DNA from: Sphingomonas sp. 7/4-4
GTDB taxonomy: Bacteria > Pseudomonadota > Alphaproteobacteria > Sphingomonadales > Sphingomonadaceae
Direction of reading: 5' to 3'
Assembly: GCF_027941955.1 (NCBI RefSeq)
Contig: NZ_CP115960.1
Coordinates: 3,240,501 to 3,304,500, forward strand
Length of the DNA stretch: 64,000 bases
Shown here: in pieces, positions 1 to 7,063 of the stretch
Layout: the number at the start of each line of letters is the position of its first letter
How positions within the stretch are numbered: position 1 is the first letter of the stretch
Program-made: the position numbers and the translations under genes
Notes under the pieces: generated by a model
Databases searched by the model: none
Told to the model about the DNA's origin: nothing
Seen by the model: only the letters and a program-made list of their open reading frames with translations

Positions 1-149
1 GCGATGCCGCGATCGTCAATGCCGAGACCACTCTCGGCGGCACATCGGGCGGGCAACGCTTCGCCAGCCATATCCGTTTCGCGGATACTTTCCGCCGCGT
101 GGGCGGAAAGTGGCGCGCAGTGCATATTCAGGTGACGCCGATCCGCTAA
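1..149 (+). CDS. NTF2-like / DUF4440 family protein, C-terminal end only
   Basis: Only the last 48 codons lie in the window; the reading frame begins at base 3 and stops with TAA at 147-149. The tail reads RFADTFRRVGGKWRAVHIQV, which fits the closing beta strands of SnoaL/DUF4440 (NTF2-like) proteins, where an arginine-rich strand is followed by GGKWR and a histidine. Function cannot be read from this fragment: such domains occur in small enzymes, binding proteins and immunity-like proteins. It converges on the next gene with a 4-base overlap of stop codons. Confidence 0.6.
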   Translation, partial: DAAIVNAETTLGGTSGGQRFASHIRFADTFRRVGGKWRAVHIQVTPIR

Positions 150-820
150 TATCTCCAGTCGAGCAGCGGCCAGCCGCGCTCGGCGGAGAGCCTGCGGAGC
201 GGGCCATGGGCATTCACTGCGAACGGCTCGTCGGCCCATTCGAGCAGCGGCGCATCGGAGACATGATCCGAGTAGGCCCGGACATGGACATCGCCCCGCG
301 CGATCCCCGCGTCTTGCATCCACGCCTCGATCATGTGGAGCTTTGCGGGCCCGTAACAGTTGTCCCCCTCGATCAGGGAGAGAATACGGCCTTGCCCATC
401 GCCCCTCGCCCGTGTGGCGACCACATCGTCGAAACCGAGGAGCCGGGCGATGGCCGCGGCGTAATAGCCGTGCGACGCGGTCGCCATCACCAGCCGATAG
501 CCCGCAGCCCGGTCCGCGGCGATCCGTTCGCGCGCGCCGTGGAGAATCCCCGTCGCGATCTCCTGCGCGGCGAAGCTTTCGGCGACGGCTTCAAGGTCGG
601 GAAGGGTGATCGCCCTGCCGATCAGCAGCCGTTGCGAGACCTGCTTGAGCCTGGCGCGGCCGACCAGCTTGAGCAGATAGCCGAGCCCCGCGAAGCCGAT
701 GACCGGCATCAGCGCCAGCCGCCACGGCGCCCTCCTTCGCGCCGCATGCACGAGGAAGCGGGTCCAGGTGGGCGTCGCCGTGATCGTCTTGTCCATGTCG
801 TAGATTGCAAGGTGCCGCAT
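146..820 (-). CDS. HAD-IB family hydrolase (SerB-like phosphatase)
   Basis: A 224-residue protein of the HAD superfamily, subfamily IB, the group of phosphoserine phosphatase and related small phosphatases. The N-terminus carries the nucleophile motif DMDKT (D8 and D10), the middle has the motif II stretch MATASH, and the late acidic motif appears as YSDHVSDAPLL. The ATG at 818-820 was chosen because it puts the nucleophile strand at the very N-terminus as in the family; the frame stays open upstream but without homology. A hydrophobic cap segment follows residue 30. The substrate is not evident; phosphoserine, or a phosphate ester in lipid or nucleotide salvage, are possible. It is divergent from the Mla operon with only about 40 bp between starts. 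Confidence 0.85.
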   Translation of the reverse strand: MRHLAIYDMDKTITATPTWTRFLVHAARRRAPWRLALMPVIGFAGLGYLLKLVGRARLKQVSQRLLIGRAITLPDLEAVAESFAAQEIATGILHGARERIAADRAAGYRLVMATASHGYYAAAIARLLGFDDVVATRARGDGQGRILSLIEGDNCYGPAKLHMIEAWMQDAGIARGDVHVRAYSDHVSDAPLLEWADEPFAVNAHGPLRRLSAERGWPLLDWRY

Positions 821-859
821 TGGCGCATCTAGGCCGCGTCGGCATGCCTGAGCAAATCC

Positions 860-2004
860 TTGCCGTTCCACCGCGAATCGCCGAAAGGTGGCGGTGATGA
901 GGGAAGCGCGGATTTCGAGCAGATCGATGCGGGCGGCGGCACGACGCTGCGCTTCACCGGCAATTTGTCGCTCGCCTGCCTGCGCGATCTGCCCGAGCGG
1001 CTCAATGCGATCGAAGGCGAGGTCGCCAGGGTCGATTTGAGCCAGGTCGAGCGAATCGACACGGTCGGCGCCTGGCTGATCCATCGTTTCGCGCGCGACC
1101 ATGGCTCGACGGTGGACGGCCTCGAGGAAGACGAGCAGCATCTGTTCGATCAGGTCGCTGCCGCCGAACATCCGATCGAGCTGCCGCGCAAGCCCGCCGA
1201 CCCGTTCACGCGCGTGCTGGGGAGGTTGGCGACGCCATCTACGTCGCGGGTCACACGCTATACGGCTTGCTCGGCTTCATGGGCGCGACGACGATCGCAT
1301 TCTGGAACGTGTTCACCCATCCCAGGCGCTTCCGCTTCAACGCGACGGTGCACCGCTTCGAAGTCGTCGGTGTCTCGGCGCTGGGCATCATCGGGCTGAT
1401 GAGCTTCCTGATCGGCATCGTCATCGCGCAGCAGGGCGCTGTGCAGCTCCGCCAGTTCGGCGCCGAGGTCTATACGATCAACCTGGTGGGTCGCATCACG
1501 CTGCGCGAACTCGGCGTGCTGATGACTGCGATCATGGTCGCCGGCCGTTCGGGATCGGCGTTCGCCGCGCAGATCGGCACGATGAAGCTCACCGAAGAGA
1601 TCGACGCAATGCGCACGATCGGCGTCTCGCCGATGGAAGCTCTGGTGGTCCCGCGCACCTTGGCGGTGGTGCTGATGATGCCGTTGCTCGGCTTCTATGC
1701 CTCGCTGGTCGCGATCTTCGGGGGCATGCTGCTTTGCTGGGTCAGCCTCGGCATCCCGCCGGTCACCTTCATCCAGCGCATCCGCGAGGTCGTGCCGCTC
1801 ACCGATCTGTGGGTCGGGCTGGTCAAGGCGCCGGTGTTCGGCGCGATCATCGCGATTTCGGGATGCTTCCAGGGCATGCAGGTCGAGGGCGATGCCGAGC
1901 AGGTGGGCAATCGCACGACGATCGCGGTGGTGCAGGCGATCTTCCTCGTCATCGTGCTCGACGCGTTCTTCGCGGTGTTCTTTAGCGGCGTGGGCTGGAT
2001 ATGA
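860..2004 (+). CDS. mlaE: MlaE-type lipid ABC permease with N-terminal STAS (MlaB-like) domain; frameshifted
   Basis: Inner-membrane permease of an MCE/Mla phospholipid transport system. The first ~120 codons (frame from 860) encode a STAS/MlaB-like domain (VDLSQVERIDTVGAWL); the permease (frame from 1267) has the MlaE core with GRSGSAFAAQIGTMK and EIDAMRTIGVSP, plus several membrane segments. The two halves are out of frame. Adding one G to the GGGG run at 1219-1222 joins them as RVLG-EVGDAIYVAG and gives about 381 residues, the usual size of STAS-MlaE fusions in alphaproteobacteria. The start is uncertain: TTG at 860 is the only start-like codon in frame. The stop overlaps mlaF (ATGA). The break is probably a sequencing error rather than a dead gene, because the rest of the operon is intact. 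Confidence 0.85.
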
Positions 2005-2807
2005 TGGTCCGCCGCGAACAGGAGGACGTGATCATCCGCGTCCAGGGCCTCAGGAACGGCTTTGGCGAGCAGATCGTCCATGACGGGCTCGACCTCGAAG
2101 TGCGCCGTGGCGAAATCCTCGGCGTGGTCGGTGGATCGGGGACCGGCAAATCGGTGCTGATGCGCTCGATCATCGGGCTGCAGACTCCGCTCGAAGGCAG
2201 CATCGAAGTGTTCGGCGAGAATACGATCGGTCGTGAGGAGACCGAGGCGACCAGCATCCGCAAGCGCTGGGGCGTGCTGTTCCAGGGCGGCGCATTGTTC
2301 TCGACGCTGACCGTGTCCGAGAACGTCCAGGTCCCGATCAAGGAATTCTACCCCGGGCTCGACCAGGCGCTGCTCGAGGAGATCGCGGCGTACAAGGTGG
2401 TGATGACCGGGCTTCCGCCCGATGCCGGCCCCAAATTCCCCGCCGAGCTTTCGGGCGGCATGAGGAAGCGTGCCGGCCTTGCGCGGGCGCTGGCGCTCGA
2501 TCCCGAATTGCTGTTCCTCGACGAACCCACTGCCGGCCTCGACCCGATCGGCGCGGCTGCGTTCGACGAGCTCACTGCCTCGCTCCAAAAGACCCTGGGA
2601 CTGACGGTGTTCCTGATCACCCATGATCTCGATACGCTCTATGCGATCTGCGACCGCGTTGCGGTGCTCGCCGACAAGCGCGTGATCGCGGTCGGAACCA
2701 TCGACGAACTGCTCGCCCTGGAGCATCCTTGGATCGAGGAATATTTCAAGGGACCGCGCGGGCGCGCCGCGGTCGCCAGCGCCGAACGGGCGCAAGCGAG
2801 GACATGA
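2001..2807 (+). CDS. mlaF: Mla/MCE lipid transport ATP-binding protein
   Basis: ATPase subunit (268 residues) that powers the MlaE permease. Walker A is GGSGTGKS at residues 44-51, the signature is ELSGGM followed by the basic RKR typical of MlaF, and Walker B is LLFLDEPTAGLDP, with a downstream switch histidine in ITHDLDTL. The start ATG overlaps the mlaE stop as ATGA, which implies translational coupling. A second in-frame methionine follows directly, so the exact start may be one codon later. It is followed after 7 bases by the MCE gene. Role by family knowledge: ATP-driven movement of phospholipid between the inner and outer membrane; the direction is not deducible here. Confidence 0.93.
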   Translation: MMVRREQEDVIIRVQGLRNGFGEQIVHDGLDLEVRRGEILGVVGGSGTGKSVLMRSIIGLQTPLEGSIEVFGENTIGREETEATSIRKRWGVLFQGGALFSTLTVSENVQVPIKEFYPGLDQALLEEIAAYKVVMTGLPPDAGPKFPAELSGGMRKRAGLARALALDPELLFLDEPTAGLDPIGAAAFDELTASLQKTLGLTVFLITHDLDTLYAICDRVAVLADKRVIAVGTIDELLALEHPWIEEYFKGPRGRAAVASAERAQART

Positions 2808-2814
2808 GGCTCTG

Positions 2815-3777
2815 ATGGAAACGCGATCGAACCATGTACTCGTCGGCGCCGTGGTGCTGATCCTGCTCGCGGTGCTGGCACTGTTCATCGTCTGGCTGGC
2901 GCGGCTCGGCGGCGGCAATGAGCGCCAGTACGACATCTTCTTCAAGCAGGCGGTCGACGGGCTCAATCCCGGTTCGGCGGTCAGCTTCTCGGGCGTGCCT
3001 TCGGGGCAGGTCAAGGAGATCAGCTTCTGGAAGCCCGATCCCAGCCTCGTCCGCGTCCGCATCAGCGTCAATGAAGACGTGCCGATCCTCGAAGGCACCA
3101 CGGCGTCGATCCAGGGCAGCTTCACCGGGCCGAGCACCGTGCAGCTCGACGGCGCAGTCAAAGGTGCGCCATCGATCCGCTGCCCCGAGCAGAACCCGCG
3201 CGCAGCCTGCCCGCTGGGCGTGCCGGTGATCCCGACCAAGCAAGGCGGCCTCGGCGCCCTGCTCAGTTCGGCGCCGCAATTGCTGGAACGCATTTCGACG
3301 CTGACCGAGCGCCTCTCCGACCTGCTCGGCGACAAGAACCAGAATTCGATCGCCGGCATCCTGGCCAACACCAATCGACTGACCGATGCGCTCGCCGATC
3401 GCGGGCCGGAGATCGCCGCGACACTCGCCGAGACGCGGATCGCCATCCAGAAGTTCGGGCTGGCGACCGAGGAACTCGGCAAGCTCGCCACCACCACCAA
3501 CGGCGTGCTCGCGGACGATGTCCGCCCGACGATCGCCAATCTCAACCGCACGATCGGCTCGGCGCGCAAATCGATGGAGACGCTCGACGCGACGATCGGC
3601 GATGCACGGCCTGGCCTGCAGGCGCTGTCGAAGAAGACGATCCCCGAGATCGGACAGCTCGTCCAGGATCTGCGCGTGATGTCGACGTCACTGGCATCGG
3701 TGGCCGAGAAGCTCGATCAGGGCGGCGCGTCGAGCCTGGTCGGCTCGCCCAAGCTGCCCGACTACAAACCCAAGTGA
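2815..3777 (+). CDS. mlaD: MCE-family substrate-binding protein of the Mla system
   Basis: A 320-residue membrane-anchored MCE protein. Residues 8-30 form one hydrophobic anchor. The MCE domain follows (GLNPGSAVSFSGVPSGQVKEI and later GSFTGPSTVQLDG), and then a long helical region with spaced leucines (residues ~150-300) that can build the central tunnel of an MCE hexamer. It sits between the ATPase and the auxiliary lipoprotein in the canonical order permease-ATPase-MCE-lipoprotein. Long C-terminal helices like these fit a PqiB/YebT-like or Mce-like protein that spans more of the periplasm than E. coli MlaD. Confidence 0.9.
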   Translation: METRSNHVLVGAVVLILLAVLALFIVWLARLGGGNERQYDIFFKQAVDGLNPGSAVSFSGVPSGQVKEISFWKPDPSLVRVRISVNEDVPILEGTTASIQGSFTGPSTVQLDGAVKGAPSIRCPEQNPRAACPLGVPVIPTKQGGLGALLSSAPQLLERISTLTERLSDLLGDKNQNSIAGILANTNRLTDALADRGPEIAATLAETRIAIQKFGLATEELGKLATTTNGVLADDVRPTIANLNRTIGSARKSMETLDATIGDARPGLQALSKKTIPEIGQLVQDLRVMSTSLASVAEKLDQGGASSLVGSPKLPDYKPK

Positions 3778-3782
3778 GGCCC

Positions 3783-4378
3783 ATGATGAACAAGCGCGCC
3801 CTGCTCCTTGTCCTGCCGCTGCTCACGGCCTCGCTGAGCGGCTGTATCTCGTTCGGCGGCAAGCCCCCAAGTCGCTGCTGACGCTGACCTCGGCGGCCAC
3901 TTTGCCGGTCGGTGAATCGCAACGGTCGAACGTCGCGGCGACGATCACGATCGCAGTGCCGTCGCTGCCGCAGGAACTCGCTTCCTCGCGGGTTCCGGTG
4001 CATTCGGGCGGGACGGCGATCGCCTTCGTCAAGGATGCGCAATGGGTCGAGCGCCCGTCGCAACTGTTCCAGCGGCTGCTCGGCGACACGATCACCGCCA
4101 CCAGCGGGCGGCTGGTACTCAGTTCGCGCCAGTCGATGCTCGATCCCGGCGCCTATCTGATGGGCGATCTGCGCCGCTTCGGCGTGGAGGAAGAGACTAA
4201 GGAGGCCGTCGTCACGTATGACGCTGCGCTGATCCGCGGCCCCGAGACCATCGTCGAGAAGCGCCGCTTCGAGGCCCGCGTGCCGGTGACCGAGATCGAG
4301 GCCGCTCCGGTCGGCGCCGCGCTGAACCAGGCGGCGAACCAGGTTGCGGCGCAAGTCGCCGAATGGGTGGGCAAATAG
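3783..4378 (+). CDS. ABC-type transport auxiliary lipoprotein of the Mla operon; frameshifted
   Basis: The reading frame at 3783 gives a clear lipoprotein signal (hydrophobic core, then LTASLSGC) but hits TGA after about 32 codons. The remaining protein continues in another frame to 4378. Adding one C to the CCCCC run at 3864-3868 joins KPPKSLLTLTS and gives 198 residues. The joined product resembles the ABC-type transport auxiliary lipoprotein family (PqiC-like), which anchors to the outer membrane and partners MCE systems; it ends in an amphipathic segment rich in alanine and glutamine. It starts 5 bases after mlaD and is the last gene of the operon. Confidence 0.8.
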
Positions 4379-4381
4379 CGT

Positions 4382-5249
4382 TCAGGGCGCGCGGCGAGAT
4401 CGGCGCCTGGGCGTTGCAGATGTCGGCGCCGCCGGCGGGCACCGTGAAGAAGGGCGGCTTGCGGTTTTCGCGCTCGTTCAACCAGGCGGCGAACCGCGCA
4501 TTGTCGGTCGCGCGATATTGGAAGCGCGGGCGCTCGTCCTCGGGCAGCTGGCTGGCTAGCCGCACCGACAGGATCGGCAGACGCTCGGCCTCGTTCTCGT
4601 AGACACCGAGGCCGCCGCCGCCGCGCGGCAGGCTGGACAGCCATTGCATGCCTTCGACGACACGGCCGACCAATGCGATGTTGCGGTCGAGATGGCGCGG
4701 CGCATGGCCGATCACGGTATAGAGTTCCGAGCCGCTGCCGGTGCTCGGCGCGAGATCGCGTGCGACGCCGACCATGCCGTAGCAATGGGTGAGCCAGCTT
4801 GCCTTGCCGTCGGTCGCAAGCGGCCAGCCGTCGGCGCTGTGGCTCGTCTTCGTCGCATAGGGATCGGTCCGCGCGAGGCTGGTCACGCCGTCGAAGCGCG
4901 CCCATTCATATTCGGCCGGCGGGTTCGCGATCACGCTGGGCGGCAGCGGCTTCTTCTCGGTCGCGTCGCCCCATTGGGTGACGTAATTGTCCTGGACGCG
5001 ATAGACGCTGGCGCCGTCCCACCAACGCGCCTCGGCCAGCTTGCGGATATTGGTGACGTGCGCCGGCGCATAACGTGGCGCGAGCCGGATATAGACCTGG
5101 TGCCCGCCCTGCAGCGTCATGACGAGCATCTCGTTGTCGGGAATCGGCTGCCAGTCGACGGCGATCGCGTCGGCGGCGGAGGGCGCGGTCTGGGCGAGGG
5201 CCGGGACGGCGGCGGCGAGCGCGGAAAGCGCGAGCAAGGGCTTGAGCAT
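4382..5249 (-). CDS. Secreted peptidyl-prolyl cis-trans isomerase (cyclophilin type)
   Basis: A protein of about 290 residues that starts with a signal peptide ([19 protein letters not shown]). The body is a divergent cyclophilin: [39 protein letters not shown] and [14 protein letters not shown] follow the order of cyclophilin strands. It probably folds proteins in the periplasm. As read, the frame does not stop at the natural end (...[12 protein letters not shown]) but runs antisense into the lipoprotein gene down to 4212. A one-base shift near 4384-4395 would give a TGA at 4382-4384, so a consensus error at the tail is likely. The ATG at 5247-5249 was chosen for the signal peptide. Confidence 0.8.
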
Positions 5250-5324
5250 GGCTTCAGACTGGCACGCGCGCCTGCGCTTGCCTAGCCTCGCCGCACGGGC
5301 TAGGGCCGCGCCTTCCGGGTATGC

Positions 5325-5415
5325 GGAGCGGTGGCCGAGTGGTCGAAGGCGCTCGCCTGGAAAGTGAGTATACGCCAAAAGCGTATCGAGGGTTCGAATC
5401 CCTCCCGCTCCGCCA
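5325..5415 (+). tRNA. tRNA-Ser (anticodon GGA), CCA encoded
   Basis: The acceptor stem GGAGCGG (5325-5331) pairs with CCGCTCC (5405-5411), followed by discriminator G (5412) and encoded CCA (5413-5415). The D arm begins TGGCCGAGTGG, the anticodon stem-loop is CTCGC-CTGGAAA-GTGAG with GGA at 5359-5361, a long variable arm is present as expected for a class II tRNA, and the T arm contains GGTTCGAATCC. It reads UCC and UCU serine codons. It is an isolated tRNA gene; no integrase or att-like duplication of its 3' end was seen nearby. Confidence 0.97.
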
Positions 5416-6206
5416 TTTCGCCTAGATCATCGGACTATTCCCAGGATTTACGGCGTGTCCGCGCTGCCGCCTCAGCTTGAGGCCGGCCGCCGCGCCGGAA
5501 AGCATCTGGTTGGAACTCAAAGTACAGCGTGAGAGATCTCACGCGTAACATCCCTGAAACATGTAAAAGATTGTCACACCTCTTTCCGCTGCGGGGGTGT
5601 CGTGGCATGTTGTGCCAGCCGGGGACACTCGGCCAGTGCAGGGGGCGCCATGTTGGGCTCGACTTTTGTGTGCGGCGTAAACGCCCCGTTCGAGCGCACC
5701 CTGATTCGGTGCAGCGCCGAAGCGCCCTTCCATTTTCTCGGCCGAGCAGCCCATCAGGATCGACCTCGTTTCGCGCGCACCGCGCGGAGGGCGCCGATCC
5801 GTCGGCCGCGCCGATAACGAAATCACGAACCGACAAAAGGAGATAATGACCTTGGCAGACTGAACAGACTACCGCCGCGAGCCTCTGGACGAGAGGCATC
5901 GATCAGAAGCAGCGGTGTTTCCCGTAGATCGCGAACCCTTTCGGCGTACCCTCTCAAAGAAGAGATTCCGGAGAAGCGCGATGAGTAACAGTATAATCTA
6001 GGTCAAAATCTTTCCCGGTTTTGGCTAGTGCATGCGTTATACTATATTGTACTCCCTATTAGTCGGAGAAATATGGGAATAGTCCGATAAATTGCTTCGC
6101 GTTAACCTTTCGTTAACTTCTTTCTATTAGCCCTCATCCTGTCGATGCCGACTCAGCTGCTGCCTGTTCAGGCGCAAACGAGGTGGCTTAACAGGGAGAT
6201 CGACGC
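5416..6206 (+). other. Long intergenic region upstream of the adhesin locus; no convincing gene
   Basis: About 790 bases without a supported gene. Open frames of up to 154 codons exist on both strands (for example 5435-5899 minus and 5529-5846 plus), but they are low-complexity Arg/Ala readings without signal peptides, ribosome sites or recognisable families. The last 250 bases are clearly AT-richer than the rest of the window and contain TATACT-like boxes around 6040-6055, two similar elements (TTAGTCGGA near 6060 and ATAGTCCGA near 6080) and GTTAACCTTTCGTTAAC around 6103-6119. This looks like a regulatory leader for the gene at 6207. Confidence 0.5.
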
Positions 6207-6800
6207 GTGATTAAAAGGGAAAAGAATGCGGCTCTCGCGAGCCAGGCAACGGCGGCGCGCCCGAAGCGCCGCCTGACCGCGCTTGCGGCAGTGATCGGAG
6301 TCGCGTTCGCCGGCGGTGCGGGAGTTTCCGCGCTGGCGCAGCAGGCGGCGGCACCCAAGGCCGCCAATCTCTTCCAGGAGCAGGCCGGCAAGCTCGGCGC
6401 GCGCAAATGCGCCAGCCTCTACGCGGCGCTCGGCCAGGGCATGACCCAGGGCGCGGCCTATACGCTCAAGACCGAGACCAGCAAGGAAGCGCCCGACACC
6501 CATATGGTGCAGGGCGTGGTCGGGATGACCTATAATCTGCCCGAACTGAAGGGGTCGGCGGGCGGTGTCCTGCTCGCGACGCCGATGGGCCAGGGATGCG
6601 AAGGCTATATGGTCCGCGTCGCGCCCTTCCAGAAGCCCTGCGCCGACGTCCTGCGGATGCTGCCCGCGGGAAGCGTGGAAGAGCAGCGCCTCTCCGGCGT
6701 CCCGCAATACCGGCTCGGCGGAAACCAGGGCCAGGCGCTGGTGATCCCGAGCGGCGCCACCTGCGTGGTGGTCACCGTGACCGGGATGGCCCGAACCTAG
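6207..6800 (+). CDS. Secreted hypothetical protein with four cysteines
   Basis: A 197-residue protein that I do not recognise. It has a long basic N-region followed by a hydrophobic signal (residues ~23-45, ending SALAQQ). The mature part has four cysteines (RKCASLY, GQGCEGY, KPCADVL, ATCVVV), suggesting two disulfides in the periplasm or outside. It is mainly predicted beta from alternating polar and hydrophobic residues. It lies just upstream of the giant adhesin on the same strand but is separated from it by an intrinsic terminator, so it may be its own transcription unit. ATG at 6207 was chosen because it precedes the signal and follows an AGGGAGAT ribosome-site-like stretch. Confidence 0.75.
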   Translation: MIKREKNAALASQATAARPKRRLTALAAVIGVAFAGGAGVSALAQQAAAPKAANLFQEQAGKLGARKCASLYAALGQGMTQGAAYTLKTETSKEAPDTHMVQGVVGMTYNLPELKGSAGGVLLATPMGQGCEGYMVRVAPFQKPCADVLRMLPAGSVEEQRLSGVPQYRLGGNQGQALVIPSGATCVVVTVTGMART

Positions 6801-6814
6801 ATTGAGTGCGCGCG

Positions 6815-6849
6815 GGCCGGGGCTTCTCCGCAAGCCCGGCGCCCGTTTT
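6815..6849 (+). terminator. Intrinsic terminator after the four-cysteine gene
   Basis: A GC-rich hairpin, GCCGGGGCTT / AAGCCCGGC with one bulged G and a 6-7 base loop (6815-6840), is followed by GCCCGTTTT. It lies 15 bases after the stop at 6798-6800 and before the adhesin. Confidence 0.65.
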
Positions 6850-6958
6850 GAAAAACTACGTGTCCGATGGCCCATCCGCACATGGTTTTGCGGCGGACGG
6901 CTCGTGTCTGCGCTTTCGCCGACGCTTCGATGCGCCGGCGAGCAAAAAGGGAATAGTC

Positions 6959-7063
6959 ATGGTCAGCATTGCGTCCGCGTCGAATGGCGATCGTCACACC
7001 GGTTTCGCCCGGAACTGGATCGGCGGCACGAGTAAGGAAGCTGGACCCAGCGGCGCCGGCTGA
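6959..7063 (+). CDS. Possible 34-codon leader ORF, or the true N-terminus of the adhesin
   Basis: ATG at 6959 follows AAAAAGGGAATAG, a fair ribosome site, and encodes 34 residues ending TGA at 7061-7063. That stop overlaps the ATG of the adhesin by one base (TGATG). Two readings are possible. It may be a short translationally coupled leader peptide. Alternatively one base is missing near 7060 and the adhesin begins here: adding one C gives ...SGAG-LMAVLRRAH without a stop. The window contains about twenty similar one-base losses, so the second reading is realistic. No family is recognised. Confidence 0.3.
   Translation: MVSIASASNGDRHTGFARNWIGGTSKEAGPSGAG

Noticed and set aside
1695..3569. 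Minus-strand frame of 624 codons over the Mla genes
   Set aside because: Antisense to mlaE, mlaF and mlaD, which carry clear family motifs and overlap each other as an operon.
5325..5415. tRNA-Ser as a possible integration site for a mobile element
   Set aside because: No integrase gene and no repeated copy of the tRNA 3' end were seen in the window; the following genes look chromosomal.
5435..5899. Open frame of 154 codons in the long intergenic region
   Set aside because: No start signal, no signal peptide or motif, and other frames of similar length exist on both strands.
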